Source: Clarkia xantiana subsp. parviflora (lineage: Eukaryota > Streptophyta > Magnoliopsida > Myrtales > Onagraceae). From it: a stretch of 64,000 bases of DNA. The notes below the pieces were generated by a model. The model saw only the letters and a program-made list of their open reading frames with translations. It was not told the DNA's origin and did no database searches. Of this stretch, positions 35,921 to 46,637 are shown one piece after another. The DNA is taken from positions 32,080,761-32,144,760 of the forward strand of contig JAPTYO010000008.1 in NCBI GenBank assembly GCA_036873135.1. The letters run 5' to 3'. The position numbers and the translations under genes were made by a program. The number at the start of each line of letters is the position of its first letter. The first letter of the stretch is position 1.

Positions 35921-37339
35921 CTTGCCCCCGAGTCAAGTAACAGTTTAAAACCTTTCTTGACTCTATTTTTAAGTTAGGATACACATCCAATTTGAGCTTG
36001 ACGCTAACCTTCCGGTTTTGGTCATTGGTTGGACGTAGAAGTCTTGATTTCATCCATCCTTTGATTTTTCGACCGAATGACTTGATTTCCTGTCATCACG
36101 GTTAGTGCAATAGAGAATGCGTGTATGTAGCATGCAAGTATGGTTACCGTTAGGGATATAGGCAATTAGTAATACGTTATGCGGATATGCTTTCATCAAC
36201 ATATATGTACAAATAACGGTTATGGCAAGATCGTAATTACGCGATGCAAGAAACATAATCCGTATATTTCTAAAACGACTTAGCAACTATCAAATCATGC
36301 ATCATGCGATATGAAAACATACGCGTAGAATGACGGGTTTGATACGTGCAATATCAAAATAATCACGTACGTAGGAGTAGATATTTAGAAGAGAGGGTGG
36401 AGTATACCGTAAGTGCTTAGGCGTGAGTGTAGATAAGTTACTCCTTTAATCCTTATCACCAAGGCATCTTTTGGGATATGTAATTACACAAATCCCCAAT
36501 CATTCTTCCAGCACCTTGGGAATTCATTATTCCTTCTTCTTTGCAGGTAATCCCTTCATCATTTCCAGAAATTGTTTGTGTGTTCATAGTTTCTTCACCG
36601 TCGTAAAGCTTAGGCGTATCCCGAAAGTTTCGTGTTTGATCCTTGACTTGTTTTCAGAAATTGACACCACCAATCGACTCAGATAGTCACGAGGATTCCA
36701 GCGCCGCCTTCGGAATCATCAGGAGACGCCGGACGCGCCCTCACGCGCCGCCGCGTGAGATTCGCCTTGCCGGCGCGTGTAACCCACGCGCCGCCTTCCC
36801 GTGCTCCGTTCGTCGCGGTCCTTACCTTTCTGAAATCGTCTCGACGAGGGGAGTCCATTGTGATACTTTTCGTCACGTTTTGAGGTAATCTGGAAACTCG
36901 ATTTTACAGGACAGCTTTGACTTGATTTCGAATGTCGCCGTATTGTTGTTCGTTTGAGCTATTTGTTGTTGTTGTCGTATGGAACTGCTTATTGGTGCTT
37001 GTATGTCGCACAATTGCTGTTATTATCGTCTTTAGTTCATGCCTTAGACGATTTTTCACTTCCGTGGATAGTTGAGGTAGAATTCCCCGATTGGACATAT
37101 TGCCCCCGTGTCTTTGTGTAGAGGCTTTTTGGTCGGTATGCGTAGTTTTTTCCTTTGGCGGGTTTGTTGGTCGACGGGGATTGCCAAACGACTTTAGGAG
37201 TAATCGTTTGTTGTTTTGACGCCTTAGAAAAATATTTTTCCTAAGTGTTGCCGCGTTTGATCCTCGCGGTTCGTCGCGTTAGTCCCACCGTTTGCATGAT
37301 AGCCTTTTAAGACGTTAGTCCCTTTTATCGTACGTACCA
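35921..37339 (-). mobile_element. Tat element, region between 3' LTR and antisense gene
   Basis: Non-coding for the element's sense strand. On the plus strand it would be the 5' flank and leader of the antisense gene. It holds a G+C-rich patch (36690-36860) and several GT..AG-like pairs (for example a TTTTGAGGTAATCTGG donor-like and a TTTTACAG acceptor-like site near 36883 and 36908) that could be leader introns. No conserved protein seen. Confidence 0.5.
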
Positions 37340-37604
37340 ACTTTGCTATGCGCGTTGACTTTCGCTACGCGCGTTGACCTTCGCTATGCGCGTTGACTTT
37401 TGCTACGCGCGTTGACCTTTGCTACGCGCGTTGACTTTTGATATGCGCGTTGACCTTCGCTATGCGCGTTGACTTTTGCTACGCGCGTTGACCTTCGCTA
37501 TGCGCGTTGACTTCTGCTACGCGCGTTGACCTTCGCTACGCGCGTTGACTTTTGCTACGCGCGTTGACCTTTGCTATGCGCGTTGACTTTTGCTATGCGC
37601 GTTG
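37340..37604 (+). repeat. Fourteen 19-bp repeats with W-box and CGCG cores
   Basis: Tandem units of ACTTTTGCTACGCGCGTTG type, alternating slightly (ACCTTC/ACTTTT and TATGCG/TACGCG). Every unit junction creates GTTGAC followed by C or T, the core of the plant WRKY-binding W-box, and every unit has a CGCG core of the kind bound by CAMTA factors. The array ends 80 bp before the ATG of the antisense gene. Regulatory function is an inference. Confidence 0.9.
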
Positions 37605-37683
37605 ACTTCTGCTTGGTTTTTGCAGATTGTGGAATCGTAGTAACCTCTTGCGGAGTTCTCTTCCTTTTGATCGAGTTGTCGCT

Positions 37684-39132
37684 ATGAGTAAGTCCTTCGT
37701 TCTTACTTTGACAATTTTTGAGCATCTTGACACTCATAATGGATAGTCTCTTAAACGGTTATATGTCTTTCTTGAATTCATATTGTAGGTTGGTTTGCCG
37801 GAAACAGTTCGTCTCTCCATGCGGCGGTTTCGCGTATTGCTTCTCGCGCCGATCAGGCTTTGGTGGCTCCTGCTCCCATCATTCCTGCCAATTCGGGGCG
37901 TGATCCTGGCAAAGGGTCTTCTACTCATGTGACCGGGGATACTCCCCCAGTGTCTGATTCTCGCGTTTCTTCCAAGCGGACTGACACAGTGGTGCGTGGA
38001 CCGACTGATCCCAAGCGCTTGAAGCCAAATGCGGCTACTTCCACCCGTAAAGGCAAGGAAGTCGCGAGTCGCAATGTAGCGCCATCTGCCCCCCAGTCGG
38101 GAAACCGACTTGTGGAAGTCCGCGGACTCTGTAAGTATACTTTTGATGAATGTATTCCGTGATTTTTTTATTTGTTGTTAACCACTTTCCTTCCTTGTTG
38201 TAGCGGTTCCTCCTCTTAGGCGCGACCATCTGGTCTGCCCAGTTGGATTGGATATTACTGGGGACACTTGGGCACCTTTTGGCAATGGTGGAGTTTATTT
38301 CCCCAAGGAGTCTTCACTTCATACTCCAGAGGTTGGAGTTCGCGTGTTGCGTAGATGTGTTCCTCCAGGTGATAGGCATTCTCGTCCATCGACTGATGAG
38401 GAGGCTGAGGCTTATGCGCAGAGTGCCTTATCCCGGTTTGCTCCCGTAAGTAACTTGATTCTTTTGCCAAGTTTTTTGTTTTTGCGATTTATGTTTGGCT
38501 TATCGCATTGATGTGTGCAGGTTGTTGCCGACATGGTAAACATGTCGTCTTTTGTTATGGAGCTGGTAAGCGCGAAGCAGGCAGCTATGGATAAGTGTGA
38601 CGCTCTATGTCACGAGTTGTCACGAACCAAGGAGGAAGCTCGCGTGATGAGTTCGAAGGTTGCTGCTTCTGAGGGCCGGTATGAGGCGCGTCATACTCGC
38701 TTATCAAAGCTTGAGTCTGAGATGATCGCTCTTGAGAAGAAGGTTACAGACGATCTTCATTCTCAAGGAGCGGAATTACTTGCTCTCGGTAAGGAGAGTC
38801 GGGAGAAAGGCGTACAAGTGGGTTATACCAAGTATTTGGGAACTTCAGATTTTGAAGCTGCTATTGAGGAGAAAGTGAACGACCTGATGAGCGAGCGTTC
38901 TGAAGATTACTTCACTCGCGTGAAAGATCTTGACCCTGGGTTTCCTTTCGGAGAGTTAGGGCCATATGCGAGTTATGCCCTTTCTCACATTGAGGCGTTG
39001 AATCTTTTGGAGTGTGGCCTTCCCAACTACGAGATGCTGGTTGATGATAGCGGAGATGTAAACGTTATTGTTAAGTCTCCTGAGTTTATGGAGGTTGCCC
39101 CCGGGCCTTCTGGAGGTGGTGCCGCTATTTGA
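37684..39132 (+). CDS. Antisense, four-exon gene of the Tat element (C-terminal coiled coil)
   Basis: Predicted exons 37684-37687, 37789-38130, 38204-38445 and 38521-39132, separated by introns of 101, 73 and 75 bp. All introns have GT..AG ends with GTAAGT donors. The joined coding length is 1200 bp (399 residues plus TGA) and stays in frame across every junction. Exon 2 gives an S/P/K-rich region (SWFAGNSSSLHAA near the start, DPKRLK later). Exon 3 is a compact region with DITGDTWAPFGNGGVYFP. Exon 4 is a charged alpha-helical, coiled-coil-like segment (residues about 200-320) with an acidic tail ending GPSGGGAAI. It runs opposite to gag-pol, between pol and the 3' LTR, where antisense ORFs are known in Tat-lineage elements. 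A homologue with matching words sits at 56919-58214. The N-terminal domain of that homologue is not found here. The first tiny exon (ATGA) is the weakest part. Function unknown. Confidence 0.65.
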
Positions 39133-39959
39133 ACTGCTTGTTTTATTTTGAACATGTTGGGCACGTTTCCACTTTGCTTCTGTTTATGTTTGGAACTTTA
39201 TTGGAGTTGTTCCCTGGTTGTTGTTTGTGACTTGTTCGCTTTGAACTACGTCGTTTGAACCTGCTTTATACATAGCAGCTTGCGTGATAACTTGTTAGTA
39301 GTATTTCATACCGTTATCACTTATTGTGTTTATTGAATATAGATGACTAGTAACGTAGACAGAGCCCCTGCAGTCGTGACCGATAGCAACTTTTGATTCA
39401 AGATTGCTTGCATGATGCGTTGGGAATATTGCCCGTCTTTCCTGAATAGCTTGCTGCTATATGTGTTGCAACCTGTCAAGTGGTTCGCGTATAGCGACTT
39501 AACAAGTAGTATGTTTGAAATGTGTTATCTTGGCTTGGACAAGATACTAGTTTATACCGTCTCTTAGTTCCACTCTAAGGCGACGTTGTACAAGACTCGA
39601 CTTGTAAATTTTATGAGTTTTAAACAGGGTGCGCACCTGCCAGCTGCGTGTATCAACCCGCGTTGGGGAAGCATACGTAAAGACATTTTGGTTTTTAAAG
39701 AAGTATTGTGCGGACCCTAAAAAGCTTGTTGATAAAATATTTGGAAAGGTGTTTGGTACATAAAATATTTGATAAAATATTTGACAAAATATTTGGTAAA
39801 ACATTTGTGATACATGATTCCTGCGTCCAGGGATCATGTAACACTTTTTGAAAGTATGAATTGTGATGCATGTTTTCTGCGTCCAGGAACTATGCAACAC
39901 GGTTTGAAAATCTGTAGTACGGAATTGTCATCTAATAAGAGGACTTCTGCCGTATAGAG
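39133..39959 (-). mobile_element. Tat element, non-coding region 3' of pol
   Basis: No protein family seen. Near 39810-39900 two similar stretches carry TGATTCCTGCGTCCAGG / TGTTTTCTGCGTCCAGG, and AAATATTTG words recur at 39737-39806. Confidence 0.45.
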
Positions 39960-40190
39960 TTAACCCTAAACAGGAATTCGTAATATGGGATTGTCATCTA
40001 ACAAGAGGACATTCGCCATGAAGAGTGAACCCTAAACAGGAATTCGTAATATGGGATTGTCGTCTAACAAGAGGACATTCGCCCTGAAGAGTGAACCCTA
40101 AACAGGAATTCGTTATATGGGATTGTCATCTAACAAGAGGACATTTTCCATGAAGAGTGAACCCTAAACAGGAATTCGCACTTGTTGTAG
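39960..40190. repeat. ~65-bp tandem repeat in Tat 3' region
   Basis: Copies begin with GGAATTCGTAATATGGGATTG-like words at 39974, 40039, 40104 and 40171 (spacing 65, 65, 67) and include AAGAGGACATTCGCC and GAGTGAACCCTAAACA. Confidence 0.9.
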
Positions 40191-40881
40191 CGTGGGGTCA
40201 TTGCCTAATAAGAGAACTTCCGCCACTTATGGGGTGATCAGTCCCGTATTGTATTTGCCCATCCTGTTCTGAATCCAGGGAATGGCTATGAACATGAGGA
40301 TTTGCCTCTAACCAGAGATGTCACAGCATGTCATTTTCTAGAAGTAAACATGAGATTTGCCTTTATAAAGAGGGTACCTCAACATGCCACTTTTGATAGT
40401 AGGTCTTGGTGTTAATCCAAGATATTGCTTGTAGTTGACGCCTTTAGCATAATTGTCATTTTGATAGTAGACCTTGATGTTATTCCAAGGAATTGCTTGT
40501 AGATGACGCCTCTTGAATAGTCGTCATTTTGATAGTTAATCCGCTGGTTGTCATTGCGGCATATAAATTGATTGTGCACATAGCGCAATGGCTTTGTGTT
40601 GTCGGCACCTTCTTGAGATAGATGCCAATTTATGAACGGAGAAATAAACTCCTTGTTGGTGTAGATAATAGTTGTTGTAGTTACTTTGTTTTGCTTCCAA
40701 GTAACGTACATAGAGTAATGAAGTTCCTACGAAGATAAAACAACTTCATTAGGTTCATGAGATTATTACAAAGATGCCACTTTATATGAGAGAGTGGACT
40801 TTTCAACAAGTAGATGCGGTGTGGAAATAAGAGCAAAAAGGCTTGATACAACAGCTCCTTTTGTGATAGAAGATTATCCTT
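40191..40881 (-). mobile_element. Tat element, region between repeat and integrase end
   Basis: Non-coding. It includes a second short direct repeat (about 40395-40535, ~70 bp apart) with CCAAG, ATTGCTTGTAG and TTGACGCC words. Confidence 0.5.
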
Positions 40882-41430
40882 TCATCCGTGGAATTTCTTC
40901 AAGTGTCCTCCACTAAATGTGTTTGTAGAGGCATTGCCATTTGCATCTTCAAGGTGATATGCGTTGATATACGGGATGGATATGACCTTGTAAGGGCCTT
41001 CCCATTTTGGAGACATCTTGTTGATTTGATCGAGATGTGAGAACTCATTCCTTCTCCACACCATTTCTCCAACATGGAATTGTCTTTCTTTGACCTTCCT
41101 GTTGTAATATCTTGCAGTTACCAAATGCATGCGTGCCTGATTATGTTCGGAGTTACGCCTTTTTTCTTCAGCCAAGTCTAAGTCTAGACGCATGTCTACT
41201 TCGTTGGCTTGGGCGTTGAAATGGGTTGTGCGGTATGATGAGACTGCAATTTCGATGGGAGCGACTGCTTCCGTTCCATACACCAGATTGAATGGTGTTT
41301 CTCCAGTTGACTCCTTTGGAGTTGTTCGAAGTGCCCACAGTACACTGCTAAGCTCTTCTGCCCATCCTCCTTTTAATGCGTGCACTCTTTTCTTGAGACC
41401 GTCTAGGACGGTTTTGTTAGCGGCTTCGAC
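40882..41430 (-). pseudogene. Tat integrase, C-terminal part
   Basis: The minus-strand frame begins VEAANKTVLDG just after two stop codons and continues as the typical gypsy integrase C-terminal region: WALRTTPKESTGETPF, then YGTEAVAPIE, then a chromodomain-less tail with GEMVWRRN, KWEGPYKV and the final SGGHLKKFHG. It ends with its own stop at 40882. This region holds the third catalytic acidic residue and the DNA-binding tail in related elements. Confidence 0.85.
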
Positions 41431-41811
41431 TTATCAGTTGGTTTGAGCATGGCGGACTGATGCGAAGCGGTGGTTAATGTTGAGTCTTTCGCAAAATGTT
41501 TGAAGCCTTGAGCTCTTGAATTGTGGTCCGTTGTCGCTGATTAGCACCTTCGGAACTCCGTACCGTGCGATGATGTGGTTTCGGATGAAATCCATTATTT
41601 GTGCATCGGTTGTTTGTGCCAATGCCTTTGCCTCGATCCACTTTGAAAAGTAATCGATTGCGACGACAATGTACTTGGTTTGGCCTTTTGATTTTGGAAG
41701 TGGACCTACCAAATCGATCCCCCATTGTGCGAATGGCCAGGAGCTTGCAATTGGGCTTAGCTCGGCGGCTGGTGCCATGATACTTCTTGAATAAAGTTGG
41801 CAAGATTCGCA
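41431..41811 (-). pseudogene. Tat integrase, catalytic core
   Basis: The frame 41778-41434 carries the first two catalytic aspartates in their usual context (WGIDLVGPLPKSKG, then ISDNGPQF). It ends in two adjacent stop codons (41431-41436) within the stretch that leads to the third catalytic residue; the frame resumes in register on the far side. A separate stop (about 41809-41811) divides it from the zinc-finger part. Two point-like lesions this close suggest decay after insertion, not an ancestral feature. Confidence 0.85.
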
Positions 41812-43830
41812 TTATGTGACCATGTGCGTAGCTTGGTTCTTCATGGTTGGCCAATAGTATCCCAAGCTCAATGTCTTGCGTATTAGAGATCTCACACCTT
41901 CATGGCAGGCTGCTTGGCCTTTATGCAAATCTTCTAACACTTTCTGGCCTTCCCGAAAGGTGATGCACCTTAGGTATGGGGTTGAAAATCCTTTCTTGTA
42001 AAGCTCGTCATCTATCAACGCGTAATTGACGGCTTGTCTTTGAATTTTTTGGGCTTGAACTTTGTCTTCGGGGAGCTTGTGGTCTTTGAGATATGCCAAT
42101 ATTGGGGTCCTCCAATCTGGATCTGGATTGATGCACAAGACTTCGAATTTGTCAATTACTGACAAGATTCTGTTTTCCACGAAATGCGTTTCTTTGCCTT
42201 GTTCATTGCCTTGTGCGAATTTGCTCAAGGCATCAGCTTCTTGGTTTTCTTTTCTAGTCACCGCGATGATGTCGAAGGTATCGAAGCTTGTGATGAGGTC
42301 TTTTGCTTGCCCCAGGTATTTTTGCATATTTTCTGACTTTGCCGCGTATTCGCCTTTGACTTGATTTACAACTAACTGCGAATCGCACTTCACTTGTAGA
42401 TGTTTAACTCCAACACCTTTTGCAATTCTTAAGCCAGTTATCAATGCCTCGTACTCCGCCTCGTTGTTTGTTGCTCTAAATGTTAAGTTTAGAGCATATT
42501 TCAACGAATTAGATCCATCGGGAGGTATTAGGAGGAATCCGGCACCTGATCCTCCTACGTTTGAAGATCCGTCGGTGTACATTTGCCATACTTCGGTATG
42601 TTCTTCCATTTGTTGAGGTCCGACTTGGGCATCTGTGTCGGGTGTTATCCCGGTGAATTCTGCAATGAAGTCTGCCAATGCTTGCCCCTTGATCGCCGTT
42701 CGAGGAGCAAAGTGAATGCGGAATTCACTTAACTCCGCCGACCACTTTGTTAGCTTTCCCGACATGTTTGGCTTTGACAGGATGTGCTTCAGGGGTTGGT
42801 CTGTTAAGACTGTTACTTCGTGTGCGTGGAAGTATGGCCTCAGCTTCCTTGCTGCTATTATAAGCGCGTACAGATATTTCTCGATTGGCATGTAGTTTAT
42901 CTCGTACTTTGCGAGTATCTTGCTTACGTAGTATACTGGGAGTTGGGTAGTCCCTTTTTGTTTGACAAAAACTGAGCTGACTGCCATGTTGATCACTGAT
43001 ATGTACAGGAAGAGGGGCTCGCCTTGTATTGGTTTTGCCAATGCTGGCAATGTGCGCAAGTGTTGTTTTAATTGTTGAAAGGCCTCTTCGCACACTGGTG
43101 TCCATTCAAGCTTCTTGTTTACACGCAAGACTTCAAAGAAAGGGAGTGCCTTGTCGCCTATCCTGGCAAGGAATCTGTTTAAGGCTGCTAGGCGGCCATT
43201 TAGTTGTTGGACTTCCTTGTGTTTCCTTGGGGACACCATTTCTTCAATTGCCCTCACCTTCTCTGGGTTAGCCTCTATCCCCCTCTGGCTCACCATGAAT
43301 CCCAGGATTTTGCCTGATTGTACGCCGAAAGCGCATTTTGTTGGATTTAGGCGGACTTGATATTCGCGCATTCTTTTGAAGATTGCTCGTAGGTCGTCAA
43401 CATGATTGCGCCTTTTGGTTGACTTCACGACCATGTCGTCCACGTATGCCTCCATTTTGGTTCCGATTAGATCGCCGAAGATGGTATTGACCATTCGCTG
43501 ATATGTTGCTCCCTCATTGATTAGGCCGAATGGAATTACCGTGTAGTTGTATATTTCGCTATCTGCATAGAATGCAGTATGCGGTGCATCATCTTTGAAC
43601 ATCGGGATCTGGTTGTATCCCGAGTATGCATCTATTACGGACATTAATTCATGGCCGGCGGTGGCATCGACTAGTTGGTCGATTCTTGGGAGAGGATATG
43701 AATCCTTAGGGCATGCGTTGTTGAGATCTCTGTAATCGATGCACATTCTTAACTTGCCACTTGATTTAGGTACCAACACCGGGTTTGCCACCCATGTTTG
43801 GTATCTTGATTCTTCAATGAATCCTGCATC
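41812..43830 (-). pseudogene. Tat pol: reverse transcriptase, RNase H, archaeal-type RNase H, integrase zinc finger
   Basis: One long open frame (659 residues from 43791). In order: reverse transcriptase (IDYRDLNNACPKDSYPLPRI, then DAYSGYNQIPM, then AYVDDMVVKS with the YVDD catalytic pair); gypsy RNase H (LPVYYVSKILA, then TDQPLKHIL); a second RNase H of archaeal type (YTDGSSN, NNEAEYEAL, KCDSQLVVNQVKGEY, EADALSKFA), keeping all four acidic positions; and the start of the integrase zinc finger (GYYWPTM). The double RNase H is the defining trait of the Tat lineage. Its connection to the protease part is broken by a one-base frameshift at about 43826-43832. The frame itself has no stop until the zinc finger, so this is the best-preserved coding block in the window. 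Confidence 0.93.
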
Positions 43831-44708
43831 AGCAGTTTTCCCACTTCTTCTCTGATTGCCAGCTTCTTGTTGCCCCCGAGGGGTCGAAGTTTCTGGGCTA
43901 TTGCTCGAGTTCCTGGCTTGATGTTGAGCTTATGGGAAATGACGTCTGCGCTTATTCCGGGCATATTGCTTGGTGACCATGCGAATAGCTCTTTGTACTC
44001 TTTGAGGAGTGCTGTGATTTCTATCATTTCATCTTCTGACAGGGATGCTCCGATTTGGACCATTCTGTCTGGCTCGTCGATCTTTATTTGTTTTAACTCT
44101 TCTACTGGGGCTGGTCGGGCACGGCCTTCTCTTGGATCATCATAAATGATGGGCATGTCATCCTTGTCTGGCTTGACGTTATTTTGGATTGCCACATTGT
44201 AACAATCCTTTGATAACAGTTGGTCTCCTTTGACTTCACCGATTCCGGCTGCAGTTGGGAATTTGATCTTCTGGTGTGCCGCGGATGGCACCATTCCCCA
44301 CGCGTTCATGGTTGCGTATCCTAAGATACCATTGTATGCGTCAAGTTTTTGTACTACCACAAATGGTTCTGCAATTTGGAGACGTGAGTTGCCCTCTCCC
44401 AGTATAATTGGCAATGTTATGGACCCCAATGGGTAACTTGCATCTTCCATGAATCCCAGTAAGGGTGAATTCATTCTGTTGACTTCCTTCTTTCTCCCCA
44501 GAGCTAGGATGACGTCTTTTGTGATGATGTTGGGCGAACTTCCTCCATCGACCAAGATACGCTTGATGTCCATGCCGTCGATTGTCATGGTTATGACTAA
44601 GGCGTCATTATGCAGAAATGTTATGTGCGTCTTGTCTTCTGAAGAAAAGCCAATGGCGTCTTCTAGGACAACATCTCCTTGCTGACTGTCTCTGGGGTCA
44701 TGGATCAT
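43749..44708 (-). pseudogene. Tat protease and N-terminus of reverse transcriptase
   Basis: The 319-residue minus-strand frame has the Tat-type retropepsin region (DALVITMTIDG, then RILVDGGSSPNIITKD). The active-site triplet reads D-G-G instead of the usual D-T/S-G, so proteolysis is doubtful. It continues through a long spacer to the RT N-terminal segment (LFAWSPSNMPGI, then ISHKLNI). The last ~28 residues are out of frame because of the frameshift shared with the next feature. Upstream it is separated from a gag remnant by a stop at about 44733. Confidence 0.88.
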
Positions 44709-44732
44709 CAGGGAAGCGTATATTTCTCTTTC

Positions 44733-44922
44733 TTATGATGTTTCGCCTCCTGCTCCAAAGCCTCCATGTATTACGTGGATGCCTAGAAATTTTGGGCTGT
44801 GCTGTGCGGGTGGCACACTGCTTGCTGGCATGGGAGACATTATGGACCTTTTATGACGTCTAAAGCGCTTCCTGGTTTTTTCTGGATTGGCCTTAGTGAG
44901 AGCGTTGTGATCACTCGTCATG
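44733..44922 (-). pseudogene. Tat gag remnant (internal deletion)
   Basis: A minus-strand frame with ATG at about 44922 encodes 62 residues beginning MTSDHNALTKANPEKTR and ending HVIHGGFGAGGETS. The end matches the family's gag-protease border (I-x-x-I-x-GG), in the same frame as the protease but closed by a stop. Tat gag is normally 400-700 residues, so almost all of it, including capsid and zinc knuckle, is missing. The element could not form particles without help. Confidence 0.65.
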
Positions 44923-44952
44923 ACTTTGCGGTATGGTAGCTTCTTGTTCGAA

Positions 44953-44970
44953 TCACGTAGACGGCGCCAA
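44953..44970 (-). other. Primer-binding site of the Tat element
   Basis: The minus strand reads TTGGCGCCGTCTACGTGA straight after the 5' LTR. The first ten bases fit the plant tRNA-Asp complement (TGGCGCCGT) used by many Tat/Athila elements; the rest diverges. Confidence 0.7.
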
Positions 44971-45769
44971 TGTTGCGTCCAGGATGAACTGGGTCGTGAG
45001 GACGCGTCTGTTCGTATGGTTGTGCGGGTTTTCGGGCCGTAACCCTTCGTCTGAAATAGGTTTGTGCCACTGACGAGTGTTCGGTTGATTCCCAGAAAGG
45101 TCTGTGTCTCAAAGCGCGGTTGTGTCTCAGGGGGACATCTGAGTCTCAGAAGGCGGTGGTCTGTGCACAAATCCGGATGTCTGGGCGACGATTCCTGCAC
45201 AAAGGACCGGTGCTAGCACGGAGAGGGGGGGGGGTGGTGCTAGTGGAGCCCTCTCCGAAGCTTAAGTCACTATAGGGCTAAAGAGTGATTCTAGAGAGAT
45301 AAAATATTTCTAGAGAGAGGTCAGAGCTCAAAATACCAAAGTTGGGCAAATGAGAGGATGTGTGAAAATGGGTGGCCAAGGTCTCCTATTTATAGGCTTC
45401 CTTGAGACCGGGCCCAGTTTTAAAGCGGTTTGATGACGGTCCAAAAGCAAGCGGTAACCGTCGTCATCATTGGTAATATGCGAACTTGACTTCTCTCCAT
45501 GTAACGGTAATCGCGTAAATGGTAATCGCGCAATACCCGTAGTGCAATCCGGACCTCGTCGAATTTGGGCAATTCGGCGAGGTCCGGATTGCAAGCAACC
45601 CGGAGGTCGGGTTGCAATGCAATCCGGAGGTCCGGTCCGGATGCGCGTAAATGCACTTCCGGACCGTTTTTACCCCTTGGGAGACGTTTTTCAAGTTGTG
45701 ATGTGATTTTCGGCGTGTTTGCGAGGCCCGAAACGTAAATACGAACCCGAATTGGACACACATCCATCA
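44971..45769 (-). mobile_element. Tat element, 5' LTR (799 bp)
   Basis: Plus text TGTTGCGTCC to ACATCCATCA. Minus-strand TATA box at 45386-45395; AGCTTCGGAGAGGG motif at 45249-45266. It is 77 bp longer than its partner at 35199-35920, mainly through an extra block at about 45550-45625 that contains the inverted words CCGGACCTCG and CGAGGTCCGG. Flanked by GGTCC (45770-45774). Confidence 0.9.
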
Positions 45770-45774
45770 GGTCC

Positions 45775-46624
45775 GGTCCGACCCAACCCGACTAGGTCGA
45801 ACCGATTGAGAAAATCTGGTTTGGTTTTAATTTGTCCCGGTTTGGCACATTGGACCGGCCCAATAATTAAAATATGAAAGGTTGGCCCGAAATGTTTACT
45901 TGTGGCCCGAGTAGGGTTTTAAAGTCCATTAAAATATTTAACTTAGCCAACAAGAAACATATATTATATAAAATAATTTCCAATATTAATAATATATATA
46001 TAACTTTCGAACCTTAATTAAAACAGATATATATTTATTGCCAAGATTCTATCTTAAAGATTAAATCAATCAACTAAATATATATATATATATGTAAAAT
46101 CGGCACCTATATATAAATATATATATTATTTATCGTCAATATCTTAAATACGGAAACATATATTAACAATATATTTTCTCAATTTTTTAGGTAACTAAAA
46201 TCTATCAATAATATCTATAACCTATTTAAATATTTAGATATATTGATAGTTATATATATTTCTATATATTAATGTGAATCTATCCTAATGTTCCCAATTA
46301 TAGATATATTGTTACCTAGAATAAAAATTAAAATATGGTAAACAATATAATTTTTTTTACATTTGTGCCGAAATTTATCCCTTTGTGTCTAAGAAATTAA
46401 AAACTTTTACCTTGTAAATCACTAGGGTTTCATCCAATAAACACTATAAACATAAATATAATGAAATCACTAGGGTTTCAAATTAACCAAGAACATCATG
46501 AAAATTTCGGACCACCAAAACATAAAATTTCGAAATTTTTAAAATTCCTTTTAAAAAAATTCGGTCTGAAAATTTTAAATTTTCAAGAACATCAATTTAT
46601 CAATATCATGAACTCCCAACACAA
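45775..46624 (-). mobile_element. copia leader, right part
   Basis: Resumes the leader interrupted at 35198. A/T-rich with short TA tracts (45985-46000, 46078-46092, 46110-46130), matching 2820-3810 in order. Confidence 0.7.
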
Positions 46625-46637
46625 GCTATGATACCAC
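46625..46637 (-). other. Primer-binding site of copia, degraded
   Basis: The minus strand reads AGTGGTATCATAGC, one base off the Met-tRNA complement, immediately next to the LTR. Confidence 0.75.

Noticed and set aside
36471..36888. Two overlapping plus-strand frames upstream of the antisense gene as a coding first exon
   Set aside because: They could not be joined in frame to the later exons with convincing splice sites and have no matching words in the second antisense gene; left as possible leader.
40882..44708. Endogenous pararetrovirus (caulimovirid) instead of a retrotransposon
   Set aside because: Integrase, archaeal-type RNase H, paired LTRs and a 5-bp target duplication identify a Tat Ty3/gypsy retrotransposon; no movement-protein-like frame is seen.
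43029..44863. Plus-strand frames opposite the Tat pol
   Set aside because: Shadows of the strongly conserved minus-strand pol frame.
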